A stretch of 64,000 nucleotides of DNA from JACDAE01 sp963717195 (GTDB lineage: Bacteria > Chloroflexota > Ktedonobacteria > Ktedonobacterales > Ktedonobacteraceae). The DNA is taken from contig CAVQVR010000001.1 of the NCBI GenBank assembly GCA_963717195.1, positions 1 to 64,000 on the forward strand, in the 5' to 3' direction. Below are positions 8,522 through 18,017 of this stretch, in pieces; position 1 is the stretch's first letter; every line of letters starts with the position of its first letter. Under the pieces are notes generated by a model. That model was not told the origin of the DNA and made no database searches. It worked only from the letters and a program-made list of their open reading frames with translations. Both the position numbers and the translations under genes were made by a program.

Positions 8522-11302
8522 CTATATGATGTTCAGTTCGCGGGCCTTCGCAATAGCCTTCGTGCGGCTCTCTACCTGGAGCTTACCGTAGATCGCGTTG
8601 ACATACCATTTCACGGTGCTGACCGCGATCACAAGTTGGTCCGCAATTTCGCGGTTGGAGGAACCTGCGACAATCAACCGCAGTACCTCCAGTTCACGTT
8701 CACTCAAGAGGAAGCTTTGTGGGTCAGGGCTGGGTACAGGCAGAGGTATAGAGGGGTCCGATTCCTCCTCGTTCTGCGTTCCATCTAGCAGTGCCAGGAG
8801 TTGTTCGAGATAGGGCGTGGAGCCTGATGGACGACGGCGCATTTGCACCAACAAACGCGCCATCGGTGCCCCTTCATCGACAAAGAGGCGGACATAGCCT
8901 TCCGGCTCTGCAAGGGAGAGGGCACGCGCAAGTTGCGCCATTGCCAAATTCGTCTCACCGGATGCGGCCCTGGCTAACAAGTGCAGCATAAGAAGCTCAA
9001 TCACACTGCCTATGCGTCCCTGCATCTCTGCCAGTTGTAACAGGTTTCCCAGCCACTGTATGGCCTCATCGAGCTTGCACTGGACAATGAGGATGCGTAC
9101 CAACGTCAGATACTCACGCTCACGTAAATGGCTGAGTTCTTGGTCAACACTGAGGCCACAGCGCTGGACCCAACGTGAGGCTGCCGCCATATCCCCTTGT
9201 ATGAGGGACAACCATACCTGAGACGCTTCCACCTCCTGGGTACCTCTAGACTGAGAGGGGGGCAACCGTTCCGCTCTCTGTACTGCCTGCCGCATCATCG
9301 CGTTCGCACCATCGGTATCTCCCCGCGCCTGATTGATGAAGGCCAGTTCGATGTACGCCTGCACGATCACTGTTATATTGGCGGTTTGTTCGCAGAGCCT
9401 GATCCCTTCTTGGAGGAGAGAAGTCGCGGCGTCCAGGTGGTTCCACTCGCGCTCAAGATGGCCTCTGACAACAAAGGCTGGACCTCCTGCCGGTTGGTTT
9501 CCACCCCGTTCAAGGGCCTGCTGAAGTGCTTGGCGACAGGTCTGATCGGCTCGATTGAGATCTCCTTGCATTATTTGCAGGTGAGTCAGGTCATGGATAA
9601 CTAGAAAGACAGCATAAAGGTGATTGACTTCCCAACTTACATGAGAAGCTGAGGTCAGCGCAACACTTGCTGCCTCCACATCGCCGCTCAACCAGTGGGC
9701 CTTGCCCAAATACCAGGCCACATACGCACGTGCCATGTATTCTTTTGGCAGGTACTCAAGAGCTAGACGTGAGAGCGTGATAGTGCGCGGAAGATCTCCC
9801 TGGGTAATTGCAATAGAGGCACGGATTGCGGCTATCCGACCAAGGATTGCGGTTTGCTGATTGAACGCGCCAGGAGGGATTGTCTGTTGCTCTCTCGGTT
9901 TATCCACTACAGAACCCAGGTCAAATGTGCGCTCGATGTCCTGAAGGTGCTGAAGAGCCTCATCATGTTTCCCACTTACGAAGAGCAGCCATCCCTGCCA
10001 GACAGAGATCTCGATGCGGGAGCGAACCAGCTCATTTGGCAGTGCTGCTACCCATCTTTGGAGCGTTGTGATCTCACCCAGGCTTACAAGGGAGTTCCCT
10101 ACTTGCTCCATCAGGCGTACCGCTAGCTTGAAATCTGCTGCCGCCAAAGCGTGGTGAACGGCATCACGCAATAGGCCGTGCTGCTCATACCAGATGCTCG
10201 CACGTCGGTGGAGTTCTGGCACCAGGGCACGCTGTCTGCGCTGCAAGCGATGGCGCAATGCCTCAGCGAAGAGTTGGTGGTAGCGATACCAAAGCCGCTC
10301 ATCATCTAGCGGCGTGAGGAAGAGATTGATCTGCTCCAATTGCTCTAGCATTGCTTGACCTTCAAAGGGTTCGCCCATCACGGCCTCACAGAGTGATCCC
10401 TGAAGTCTTTCAAGGATCGCTGTCTGTAACAGAAAGGTCTGGACAGACTCAGGCTGCTGAGCAAGGACCTCCTCAACCAGATAGTCGATGATGTAGCGAT
10501 GACTGCCAGTAAATGCCTTGAGGAAGCCTGAGATGTCCTTATGTCCCTGCATCGACAGTGCTGCCAATTGCAGTCCTGCAATCCAGCCTTCCGTGCGGGC
10601 CGCTAAAGCTGCAACGTCGCTTGCTGCAAGCGAGAATCCGTGTACATGAGTCAGGAATGACGCAGTTTCCTCAGCAGTAAAGCGCAGATCAGCCACACGG
10701 ATCTCGGTCAAGTGTCCACGTGTGCGCAGGCGTGCCAGAGGAAGAGGAGGATCTGCCCGTGTTACGATGATCAGGTGAAGTTGAGAAGGCAGATGGTCGA
10801 CGAGATACGTGACAGATCGATGGATTGGTTGCCCTGTAATCAGATGGTAATCATCCAATACCAGCATAATCTCGTGCGGCAGGGTGGCAAGATCGTTGAT
10901 CCAGAGGGTCAGAACCGTTTCTATAGGTGGTTGCGACGAGAGAGTAGATGCTTGAAGGAGCGCAAGTGCGGATGTCCCACTACCGGGATGAACACGCGCA
11001 AGTGCAGTGAACACATAGGACCAGAAGCGTGTGAGATCATCATCGTCACTCTCCAAAGATATCCAAGCAGCTGGAAGAGAAGCCAGCTCAAGCCAGGTAG
11101 AGAGGAGAGTCGTCTTGCCAAAGCCAGCCGGGGCTGCGATGAGCGTGAGCGAACGTTGTATGCCCAGTTGGAGTTGGTTCACGAGGCGAGGACGAGGAAC
11201 CACATCGGAACGGACTGGCGGTATGGCAAGTTTCGTGACTAGGAGGAATTGCTCGCTTGTGAGATCCTTCGCGTCCCTTGGTGAAGCAGGATTGTCTTGC
11301 AT
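8522..11302 (-). CDS. MalT-like ATP-dependent LuxR transcriptional regulator (LAL family)
   Basis: 926 aa, normal for large ATP-binding LuxR regulators. An N-terminal STAND NTPase has Walker A APAGFGKTT (residues 57-65) and Walker B IMLVLDDYH. A central helical region holds TPR-like repeats. The C-terminus is a LuxR HTH (LSERELEVLRLIVAGSSNREI, then STVKWYVNAIYGKL). Such proteins are activators that bind an inducer and ATP and oligomerise at their promoter. The start has GGAGGAG five bases upstream. The same reading frame stays open upstream of this ATG and reads HLFPDQNGGEQ, which matters for the XRE-like fragment next door. Confidence 0.9.
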   Translation of the reverse strand: MQDNPASPRDAKDLTSEQFLLVTKLAIPPVRSDVVPRPRLVNQLQLGIQRSLTLIAAPAGFGKTTLLSTWLELASLPAAWISLESDDDDLTRFWSYVFTALARVHPGSGTSALALLQASTLSSQPPIETVLTLWINDLATLPHEIMLVLDDYHLITGQPIHRSVTYLVDHLPSQLHLIIVTRADPPLPLARLRTRGHLTEIRVADLRFTAEETASFLTHVHGFSLAASDVAALAARTEGWIAGLQLAALSMQGHKDISGFLKAFTGSHRYIIDYLVEEVLAQQPESVQTFLLQTAILERLQGSLCEAVMGEPFEGQAMLEQLEQINLFLTPLDDERLWYRYHQLFAEALRHRLQRRQRALVPELHRRASIWYEQHGLLRDAVHHALAAADFKLAVRLMEQVGNSLVSLGEITTLQRWVAALPNELVRSRIEISVWQGWLLFVSGKHDEALQHLQDIERTFDLGSVVDKPREQQTIPPGAFNQQTAILGRIAAIRASIAITQGDLPRTITLSRLALEYLPKEYMARAYVAWYLGKAHWLSGDVEAASVALTSASHVSWEVNHLYAVFLVIHDLTHLQIMQGDLNRADQTCRQALQQALERGGNQPAGGPAFVVRGHLEREWNHLDAATSLLQEGIRLCEQTANITVIVQAYIELAFINQARGDTDGANAMMRQAVQRAERLPPSQSRGTQEVEASQVWLSLIQGDMAAASRWVQRCGLSVDQELSHLREREYLTLVRILIVQCKLDEAIQWLGNLLQLAEMQGRIGSVIELLMLHLLARAASGETNLAMAQLARALSLAEPEGYVRLFVDEGAPMARLLVQMRRRPSGSTPYLEQLLALLDGTQNEEESDPSIPLPVPSPDPQSFLLSERELEVLRLIVAGSSNREIADQLVIAVSTVKWYVNAIYGKLQVESRTKAIAKARELNII

Positions 11303-11345
11303 CTGCTCTCCTCCATTTTGATCTGGAAACAGGTGGTTTTCAAAC

Positions 11346-11558
11346 CTAGAGAGTTCGTCGATCTTTTCGTGGAATTACTCGCTTCCCAAATGCCCAATCA
11401 TACAATGTTCGTTCCAGAATCTTTGTTTCTTCAGAGACTTCTCGGAATGAGTAGCCTCCTTGCTCAATGAGTGATCGGAGTGCGTTGGGATGTAAAGGGA
11501 GAGATATGGTATTGCTATTATTTGACAACTGAACCATCTGACAGCGCTCTATCTTCAT
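11346..11558 (-). pseudogene. XRE-like HTH protein, truncated or frameshifted
   Basis: 70 aa with LRSLIEQGGYSFREVSEET and RTLYDWAFGKRVIPR, the helix-turn-helix of small Cro/C1-like proteins. It stops at RRTL. In the +1 frame the sequence continues EKIDELSRFENHLFPDQ, which looks like the expected end of such a domain (a short helix followed by the LFPD motif). That frame then runs without a stop into the LuxR regulator (ATG at 11302). So a one-base shift near 11370-11380 separates the two halves. It may be a sequencing error, a decayed gene, or a fusion regulated by frameshifting. Confidence 0.55.
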
Positions 11559-11689
11559 ACATGAAAGAAAACTTCATATCACTATTTTCCTGATCACTAC
11601 AATATCATACATAATTTAATAGACGTTTGCAAGAAATATTCTCAGATATCTTGCTCCTAATTTTTCGCTGAATGTGGAGATAAAATACG

Positions 11690-11893
11690 CTTTGTGCCTT
11701 TGGTCAGCGCTGGCCCCAGACAAATACCCCTGACCAGCCCTTTGTCCCGGATAACGGCATCCACGATATTCATATGAAGCAAGGCAACGAGGATGCCGCT
11801 TTTCTTGAGCTAAATATACCCAACTCTGTCTGTCAACCTCTTCTCTTCCATTTCTCCCGTTTCTTTTGCCACCGCTGCCCCGGCCAAACGTGA
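11690..11893 (+). pseudogene. DUF2278 (YukJ-like) gene remnant
   Basis: On the + strand a frame reads AFGQRWPQT, then FVPDNGIHDIHMKQGNEDAA and FLELN. GIHDIHMxQGN is the hallmark of YukJ/DUF2278 proteins, preceded in that family by a WGPE/WPQT-like segment. The N-terminal 100 or so residues and everything after LN are missing or out of frame. It is a fragment, not an expressed gene. Confidence 0.6.
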
Positions 11894-11952
11894 CCAGCCT
11901 CGCTCCCGGGCACTTGCTCTCATCGAGCAAGGAGCCGATGGGCAGTGGGTGA

Positions 11953-14262
11953 TCATTTCTCCCACCCAAGGCGTGCTTGCCCTTGTTCTTCTAATTCGGA
12001 ATTCTCATGCGTAACTCTTGCTTTATAAGGGAGTGTGCGAGCAAACACTTCGTCTATTGTCGCCACCGGAATGATTTTGAGCTGGGCAACTACATCCTCC
12101 GGTATATCAGCAATATTGACTCGGTTGCCGCTGGGAATAAGGACGCAGGAAATGCCTGCCCTATGAGCGGCAACCAGCTTTTCGGCAATGCCACCTACTA
12201 CAAGAATGCGCCCATCCAGCGCAAGCTCACCCGTCGCCGCCCATTTTTCCGGAAGGGCAATCTCGCGTATCGCCGAAACGATTGCCAGCAATATGGCGAC
12301 GCCAGCAGATGGCCCCTTTTTTCGAGAGGCAATTTCATCGCAGTGGATATGAATATCATGTGTAGAGAAGATTGATGCATCGATTGCCAGCTCTTCAGCG
12401 TGCAGCCTGCTATATGATAAAGCTATCTGAACGCTTTCCTTTACGACGTTGTCGTCGAAGCCACTGAAGAGACATTTGCCTGTGCCAGCTTTGAGAAGTG
12501 ATACCTGCATGCCACTTACTGTGCCTATACCCGTCTCTCCTGCTATCGCCAGGATTGTGCTATATCCAGGGGTACCCTCTAATGGCGTCTGATTGTGTAG
12601 AACGAAGGGCGTCCCAAGATATTCGCGCACCTTAGAAGCTCCGATACGTTTGCGCTGGGGATCGGTGAGCAGGTCCGCAAGGACACGTTGCAAAAGGGTC
12701 AAGAGGGTACGTGTGAGTCCGCGAACCCCTGATTTATAGGTATATTCTTCGATAACACAGGCCAGAGCAGCTTTTGTGATGGAGACCTGCTTCGCTGAAA
12801 GGGCGAGAGCCTTATACAAACGTGGCAGGATATAGGCTCGTGCCATTTGCTGTTTTTCTTGCAAACTATAGCCACGCAACTCGATAATGTCGAAACGATC
12901 ACGTAAAGCACTGGGAATGGGGTCCAGCGTATTTGCGGTAGCAACAATGAGAACCTGGGAGAGATCAAATGGAAACTGCAGATAGCGGTCGACAAACTGT
13001 GTATTTCGTACTGGATCTGTTAACTCTATCAAAACACTGTAAGGATTACCATGATAATTTTGCCCCATTTTGTCGATCTCATCAAGGCCGAGCACAAAGC
13101 TACCCGTTTTTGTTCTCATAACTGCGTCCATAATGGCCCCGACACGTGCCCCAATATAGCCACGTTCAAGGCCATTGAGAGCAACCATATCCGAAATTCC
13201 ACCACAGGAAATGATCTCGACACGTCGATCCAGTGCTACAGCAAGGGAGTTGAGGAAGGTCGTTTTGCCAGTACCTGGTGGCCCGACAAGCAGCATATTG
13301 CGCAAGGGCGGCTGGGCAGGTCTTGCCTCTTGCTGCGCCTGGCTGGAAAGCTGTTTCCACCAGAGCAGCATGGCCAGTTGATCAATCACCATCTTTTTCG
13401 CGTTATCGAGTCCGGCATGCTCACGGGAAAGAGCAACGCATGCATCAGCAAGGCTCGTGTTGGGAGGCTCGGCGTGATCACCCCAGGGGAGCGCTGCGGC
13501 AAATTGCAGATAGGTTAAGAGCCGTTCACGATCCGCGCTGCTCGTCGTTGAAAGTTCGAGAAGCGAAAGCTCCACATTGAGCTTGGAACGCACCTCTGGC
13601 GGGATCTCAAGCCGCTCGAAATGGCGAGTCAGTGATTTGGCTGGATCCTGAGCTATCTGGGTTTCCATCCACTCACAGACAAGTGCCAGCCGGACTCCAA
13701 CATCGGCGGTTTGCATGGACTGCGCGACTATATTTTCTGAGAGCGAATGGCTGAGATTATTACAGAGGTCATGGCTGAAATTGACCGGGTTGCTTTCGGC
13801 TTCAATCCTGCTGCGTGTGCCTGCGCTCATGACCTGGGAATCAACCCAACGACTAAAGACGTTGCGGGTCTGGGTAACACGTTCCTCAATATCAGGCGGG
13901 ATAATGTCTTTGACCTCTGTTATCCATTCGCCTTCTAAAGGAGAGGTGCCCGTCAGAACGTTGATCCGGATACGGCGTACTCCGGTAATATTAGCACAAG
14001 GGCGATTGTTCACTGTTGTATCATGGTTTGTATGGCAGAGGATGGCAACACTTTGCTGAGCACTATCGAGACGTTTCTCAAAGCCATTGGGAAGCGTAAA
14101 GAAGTATCCATTAGGACGCTGGAAAGTATCATACGTTTTCAGTTGCTCTGCATTAGACGCAGCATCTCTATACCAAAAATGATTGTACCCGGGATATGCA
14201 CTCCATTTTGATATAATTGGAAGGCGTGTCCCCGGGCCAGATTGAGGGGTCTCTTCTGACAA
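11953..14262 (-). CDS. Lon-like ATP-dependent protease
   Basis: 769 aa. The AAA+ module has Walker A GPPGTGKTT (residues 327-335), FVLGLDEIDK as Walker B, an arginine-containing sensor region and the helical lid. The Lon-type protease domain holds KKGPSAGVAI with Ser652 and GIAEKLVAAHRAG with Lys695; the 43-residue spacing equals the Ser679-Lys722 dyad of E. coli Lon, so it should be active. Residues 1-180 do not look like the usual LON substrate-binding domain, so what it degrades is probably different from housekeeping Lon. It is a single gene, flanked by remnants (YukJ, IS3), with no ClpX-like or toxin partner adjacent. Confidence 0.88.
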   Translation of the reverse strand: MSEETPQSGPGTRLPIISKWSAYPGYNHFWYRDAASNAEQLKTYDTFQRPNGYFFTLPNGFEKRLDSAQQSVAILCHTNHDTTVNNRPCANITGVRRIRINVLTGTSPLEGEWITEVKDIIPPDIEERVTQTRNVFSRWVDSQVMSAGTRSRIEAESNPVNFSHDLCNNLSHSLSENIVAQSMQTADVGVRLALVCEWMETQIAQDPAKSLTRHFERLEIPPEVRSKLNVELSLLELSTTSSADRERLLTYLQFAAALPWGDHAEPPNTSLADACVALSREHAGLDNAKKMVIDQLAMLLWWKQLSSQAQQEARPAQPPLRNMLLVGPPGTGKTTFLNSLAVALDRRVEIISCGGISDMVALNGLERGYIGARVGAIMDAVMRTKTGSFVLGLDEIDKMGQNYHGNPYSVLIELTDPVRNTQFVDRYLQFPFDLSQVLIVATANTLDPIPSALRDRFDIIELRGYSLQEKQQMARAYILPRLYKALALSAKQVSITKAALACVIEEYTYKSGVRGLTRTLLTLLQRVLADLLTDPQRKRIGASKVREYLGTPFVLHNQTPLEGTPGYSTILAIAGETGIGTVSGMQVSLLKAGTGKCLFSGFDDNVVKESVQIALSYSRLHAEELAIDASIFSTHDIHIHCDEIASRKKGPSAGVAILLAIVSAIREIALPEKWAATGELALDGRILVVGGIAEKLVAAHRAGISCVLIPSGNRVNIADIPEDVVAQLKIIPVATIDEVFARTLPYKARVTHENSELEEQGQARLGWEK

Positions 14263-14344
14263 TGTCTTCTCCTCATAGTCCGTTTCTTACTGTTTTATTC
14301 CTGTCTCGCAAAAAAGCTACGAACCTGACACATATACATAAATG

Positions 14345-14560
14345 TCAGGCCTTCGTTCTATTATAGAGCTTCTCTATGATTAACGAAAGACTCTCTAAGC
14401 TATAAGGAGTATACAATGCCTGTTTTTTCCACTGCGCTATTTGCGTCGGGTGAATTCCGTACTCAGCTGCTATTTCATTGGCTGTTTTTTGTCCTCTGAT
14501 AGCTTCTAATGCCACCTTCGCTTTCAGGTCGTCGCCGTAATTTTTTCGGTGTCCTGGCAT
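14345..14560 (-). mobile_element. IS3-family transposase OrfA remnant
   Basis: 71 aa beginning MPGHRKNYGDDLKAKVALEAI and QKTANEIAAEYGIHPTQIAQWKK, the HTH of IS3-family OrfA proteins. OrfA normally runs about 90-100 aa and is followed by an integrase OrfB by frameshift; here the homology ends at KKQAL and no OrfB follows. A short inverted repeat CCTGACA/TGTCAGG (14324-14330 and 14343-14349) lies at its 3' side, but I could not identify true element ends. Confidence 0.7.
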
Positions 14561-14693
14561 TTTTCTTGCTCCTTTTTGCCTTTTCCTTTACAGCCATTTT
14601 ATCTTAACGACCGGTCCAGTTTCCTGATACCATCATACCTGTCCACATTGTGCACAGGCATTCGACATTCTTACAACTGCTAATTGCCAGGAG

Positions 14694-15128
14694 CTAGAGC
14701 GGAACGACGGCAATGGCATCCATCTCCACCAGAAAATCCGGGTGTGCCAGCCCTGAGACGTAGATGCCAGTAATGGTAGGTGGGTCTGGCTGATCTCCCC
14801 AGAACTGCTGGAAGGCCGTAAAACCCGCCAGCAAGGATTGTCCCTGTACCAGGTAGACGTTCCATTTGATGATATGCTCCGGCCTGGCGGAAGCGGCAGC
14901 GAGGGCTGTGCCCAAGTTTCTCAGGACCTGGTGCGTCTGAGCGGTGAGGTCTCCTTTCCCTACGATATTGCCCTGGGCGTCAACAGCATCTTGCCCTCCA
15001 ATGTAAATCGTTCTTGCCGGTCCTGTGACGGTGATCACCTGTGTAAAAGCAGGATTTTTATGCAGAGTCTCAGGGTTGAGATGTTGTACTGAGCCGTGGA
15101 TTGGACTCTCTTCTGGATTCTGGGTCAT
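14694..15128 (-). CDS. RidA/YjgF family protein
   Basis: 144 aa. The family hallmarks are TIYIGGQDAVDAQGN, TAQTHQVLRNLGTAL, HIIKWNVYLVQG and the C-terminal PDFLVEMDAIAVV, with the glutamate of the active site. RidA proteins hydrolyse reactive enamine/imine intermediates of amino acid metabolism in the cytoplasm. The start at 15128 has GAGAGG eight bases upstream; the frame extends to 15314 but that leader is not conserved-looking. It stands alone. Confidence 0.85.
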   Translation of the reverse strand: MTQNPEESPIHGSVQHLNPETLHKNPAFTQVITVTGPARTIYIGGQDAVDAQGNIVGKGDLTAQTHQVLRNLGTALAAASARPEHIIKWNVYLVQGQSLLAGFTAFQQFWGDQPDPPTITGIYVSGLAHPDFLVEMDAIAVVPL

Positions 15129-15429
15129 AGGTGTCGCCTCTCTTTTCTGAACGCTATTGGTTGCGTACCTCATTGCTTGCTCTATTCTATCTTCCAATGA
15201 GGGCAAGATTGATCCTCTTTTGCCGGTTGTAATCTTGCTCTTGCAGGTCATCTTTGCCAGGTTCTCATGAAGTTTTTTACCCAATTCGACGGTGCACCCG
15301 AATCTGCGCATCATATGACGAGGTATTATCCTGTGCCTGTCAATTTACAAAACAGTGCTGAATGAAGCGGATACCGGGCAAGCTCCATTGTCCTCTCACC
15401 CATTTGGTAAGATCTGTAACCCTATCTCC
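15129..15429 (-). other. Intergenic gap, no feature recognised
   Basis: About 300 bp between the UvrD-type helicase gene and RidA. It contains only an in-frame upstream extension of RidA without a ribosome site. No strong hairpin or conserved motif is seen. Confidence 0.4.
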
Positions 15430-17538
15430 CTACCGCATATTCCAATAACCCCCATCGAACCCCTGTAACAACGGCGTTTTGACATCTGGTGGTAATATAA
15501 CGAGCAAGGCACGCATCGCACGAGTCATACCAACAAATATGGTGCGACGCTCACGAGCAAGAATCTCGTCGCGCTCGTCTGCTGATGCATCACGGGGAAT
15601 GACGGGATAGCTACTGGAGAGAAAGCCTGCCAGGGCGACAATGGGAAATTCCAGCCCTTTAGCGGCGTTGAGCGTGAGCACTTTAACTCCGGAACATGCC
15701 AGGTTGAGATCGTGCCCACTCATGAAGGTGGCTTCGATGTTCTGCACACGCAAGGCATCGGCGATGGCTTTGCCTGTCCGTTCGCTGGGACAGAGCACTG
15801 CGCACGAGCCAGGAGTGAGGCGCAGGTTGAGGCTGGCCCTTTTGAAGAAATTGGCAAGCAGTTGCGCTTCATGGTCGCCGTTGAGTACGGTGCGTACGTC
15901 GGGTAGAGGACCATTGTTGACATAGTGGCGGTCGTTGATCTCACTGTCGAGCACTCCATCGGAGAGATAGGATTGAGCGGCCTCGCCGATCTCGTAGGTG
16001 GAACGATAGTTGGCTCGCAGAACGCTGGTACGACCCTGAAATCTCAGGCTCCCATGGACATCGGTCCAGGTGAAGCCACTGCCGTAGATGGACTGGTTGG
16101 CATCGGCGGTGATAAAGAGGCGACCGGGCTTCTTGCAGAGGTTCACGAGCAGGCGCAACATGCTGGGATCAAGATCCTGCGCTTCGTCGATGACAACCGC
16201 ATCGTAGTACTGGTAGAGATGACTCTGCGCGACGACGGCGACCGCCCGTGTACGACGCTGCTGCCACGTCTCTTTGCCGCTGGCTTGCAGGAGATCGCGC
16301 CACTGTTCGTAGACATGCCATATCAGGCGACGCTGCGTGGCATTCAGGCGCACTTTGCGCCCAGTACGCGGTGTGGCAAGATAATCATCCAGGCTCTCAA
16401 CCTGGCGTGCGACGATGACGGTGTTCAGTTCCTGCAGAAGATAATCGTTGCCCATGCGCGTGAGTGTCTGGCGCTGCGCCTGCTGTTGCAATGCATTGCC
16501 CTGGAGCGGTGTACTGGCAATAGCCTGGAGTAACAGCTCCATTTGCAATTCAGGGCTGGCGATCTCTTTGACCTGACCGCCCTGTTGCAGGATTTCATAG
16601 GCCAGTTTATCGGCGGTCTGCACTCTGACGTACTGCGCATGGTCGCCGAGGAGCTGTTGCAGCAGTTGCTCAGATGATTTGACGAGCGCATTGGTATAAG
16701 TGGTGAAGAGCAGGTGTGACGTTTTGTTTGTACGCAGCAACTGGTCTAATAACGAGCGGATGCGATAGAGCGCAAGCATGCTCTTGCCAGTGCCGGGACC
16801 ACCCTTGACGAGCGTGGGACCAGTGGCATTGATGCCCCAATGGACGTATTTCTCCTGTTCAGGCGAAAGTTTGAGCAGGAAACTGAGGAGTTCGCCTTCT
16901 TTGTAGCGGAGCAGATCGTCCGGGTCTTTGAGAATGAGGTCGGGCTGCTGCTCAACCTGTACAAGTGGCAACTCGAACAGATACTGGTCGATACGCAGGA
17001 GGATATCATCGGAAATGCCGGGACAACTGAGCAACTCATTCTCGCTCTTGAGTCCGAGCAGGCGCGAATGGCACTCGGGCGGCACACGAAGCGTGTTGAG
17101 CAGTTCAACGGTGAGCGGCTCAGGAAAGAGCTTATTCTCTGGTTCCAGCGGTGAAAGATAGTGTTCCCAGGAGCGTGTGCCGGAATTGGTGGCCCGTGTA
17201 AAGCCGCTCGATGATTCTTCCAGATCTTCTACGAGGTCCAGCTCGAAATCGTCGTTGGTCTCTAAGCCAAGCTTATAGGTCGCTTCATCGCGCCTGCGTA
17301 GCGTCAGCACGCTCACACTTACGGCATCGAACTTATACAGAATGCGATAGTCGCCGGAGCGGACGCGATAGGGCTTTCCCTTCAGATGTGTGAGGTGTTT
17401 TTTGACGTTGCCATCGGGCAGCGGGTCCTGACAGAGCAGTTCGATCTTTGACATGACCTGCTGGACCTCTTTGGGTGGCAAGGTCAGGATGCCTGCGATA
17501 AATGCTGGTTTCATAGTGATCAATCTTTGTGTTGCCAT
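15430..17538 (-). CDS. RelE/ParE-like domain fused to a UvrD-type helicase
   Basis: 702 aa. Residues about 9-92 form a RelE/ParE-superfamily toxin-like domain (PPKEVQQVMSKIELL, then KPYRVRSGDYRILYKF and LTLRRRDEATY). A middle region of about 150 residues follows, with a short helix-hairpin-like LSCPGISDDILLRI. The rest is a superfamily 1 helicase: Walker A GGPGTGKS, VVIDEAQDLDP, TADANQSIYG, VLRANYRST, and the end motif FVGMTRAM. The 2A/2B insertions are short. No antitoxin gene sits next to it. Such a fusion may use the RelE fold to bind ribosomes or RNA rather than as a free toxin. Confidence 0.85.
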   Translation of the reverse strand: MATQRLITMKPAFIAGILTLPPKEVQQVMSKIELLCQDPLPDGNVKKHLTHLKGKPYRVRSGDYRILYKFDAVSVSVLTLRRRDEATYKLGLETNDDFELDLVEDLEESSSGFTRATNSGTRSWEHYLSPLEPENKLFPEPLTVELLNTLRVPPECHSRLLGLKSENELLSCPGISDDILLRIDQYLFELPLVQVEQQPDLILKDPDDLLRYKEGELLSFLLKLSPEQEKYVHWGINATGPTLVKGGPGTGKSMLALYRIRSLLDQLLRTNKTSHLLFTTYTNALVKSSEQLLQQLLGDHAQYVRVQTADKLAYEILQQGGQVKEIASPELQMELLLQAIASTPLQGNALQQQAQRQTLTRMGNDYLLQELNTVIVARQVESLDDYLATPRTGRKVRLNATQRRLIWHVYEQWRDLLQASGKETWQQRRTRAVAVVAQSHLYQYYDAVVIDEAQDLDPSMLRLLVNLCKKPGRLFITADANQSIYGSGFTWTDVHGSLRFQGRTSVLRANYRSTYEIGEAAQSYLSDGVLDSEINDRHYVNNGPLPDVRTVLNGDHEAQLLANFFKRASLNLRLTPGSCAVLCPSERTGKAIADALRVQNIEATFMSGHDLNLACSGVKVLTLNAAKGLEFPIVALAGFLSSSYPVIPRDASADERDEILARERRTIFVGMTRAMRALLVILPPDVKTPLLQGFDGGYWNMR

Positions 17539-18017
17539 ACTATCTTTCCCCCCATTATATAAAACGTGTTATAAGCGAACGGTTTGTTTGTTAACGGTTT
17601 TTTAGCGACGGACGGGCTTTTAAACCGCGCCCCTACACCATCGGAAGCGTGTTGTGACAATTTCTTTTATAAATCCTATTGAGCTTTCTTGTTTGCACGA
17701 TGCTTGCGACGACACTCCAGCATTGCTTCGGATAGGATTGCACCCAGAATTTCAATTCCTCGTACCAATATGCTGCTCCTGAGCGCTAAAGAGAAAGGAA
17801 CGCGGTCCCTTCTCTCTATTATTCCTCATCATCATCCTTCTTTAATGCAATACGATAGAACATAAGGGTTTACACATCAGACGTATCACGAGAGTGGCGT
17901 GAAAACAAAATTTGAAAAGAGAACAGTTCCAGTTGTACTCCGTCCAGCGTACATTGTCAACACGATATCTACTCACATGAGTGGTGGAGCAGATAAATAT
18001 CCAGGGATGGTCGTCAC
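17539..18017 (+). other. Intergenic gap with a solitary GCCCCTAC motif
   Basis: About 480 bp between the divergent helicase and YkoP-like genes. It holds CCGCGCCCCTAC near 17624, which resembles a half-arm of the palindromes described later, but no partner arm. Nothing else is recognised. Confidence 0.35.

Noticed and set aside
11616..11969. Minus-strand frame of 117 codons between the XRE fragment and Lon
   Set aside because: The + strand here has the YukJ signature GIHDIHMKQGN, so the minus frame is its shadow.
14345..15128. Complete IS3 element including the RidA gene
   Set aside because: No OrfB, no matching terminal inverted repeats; RidA is a normal cellular gene.
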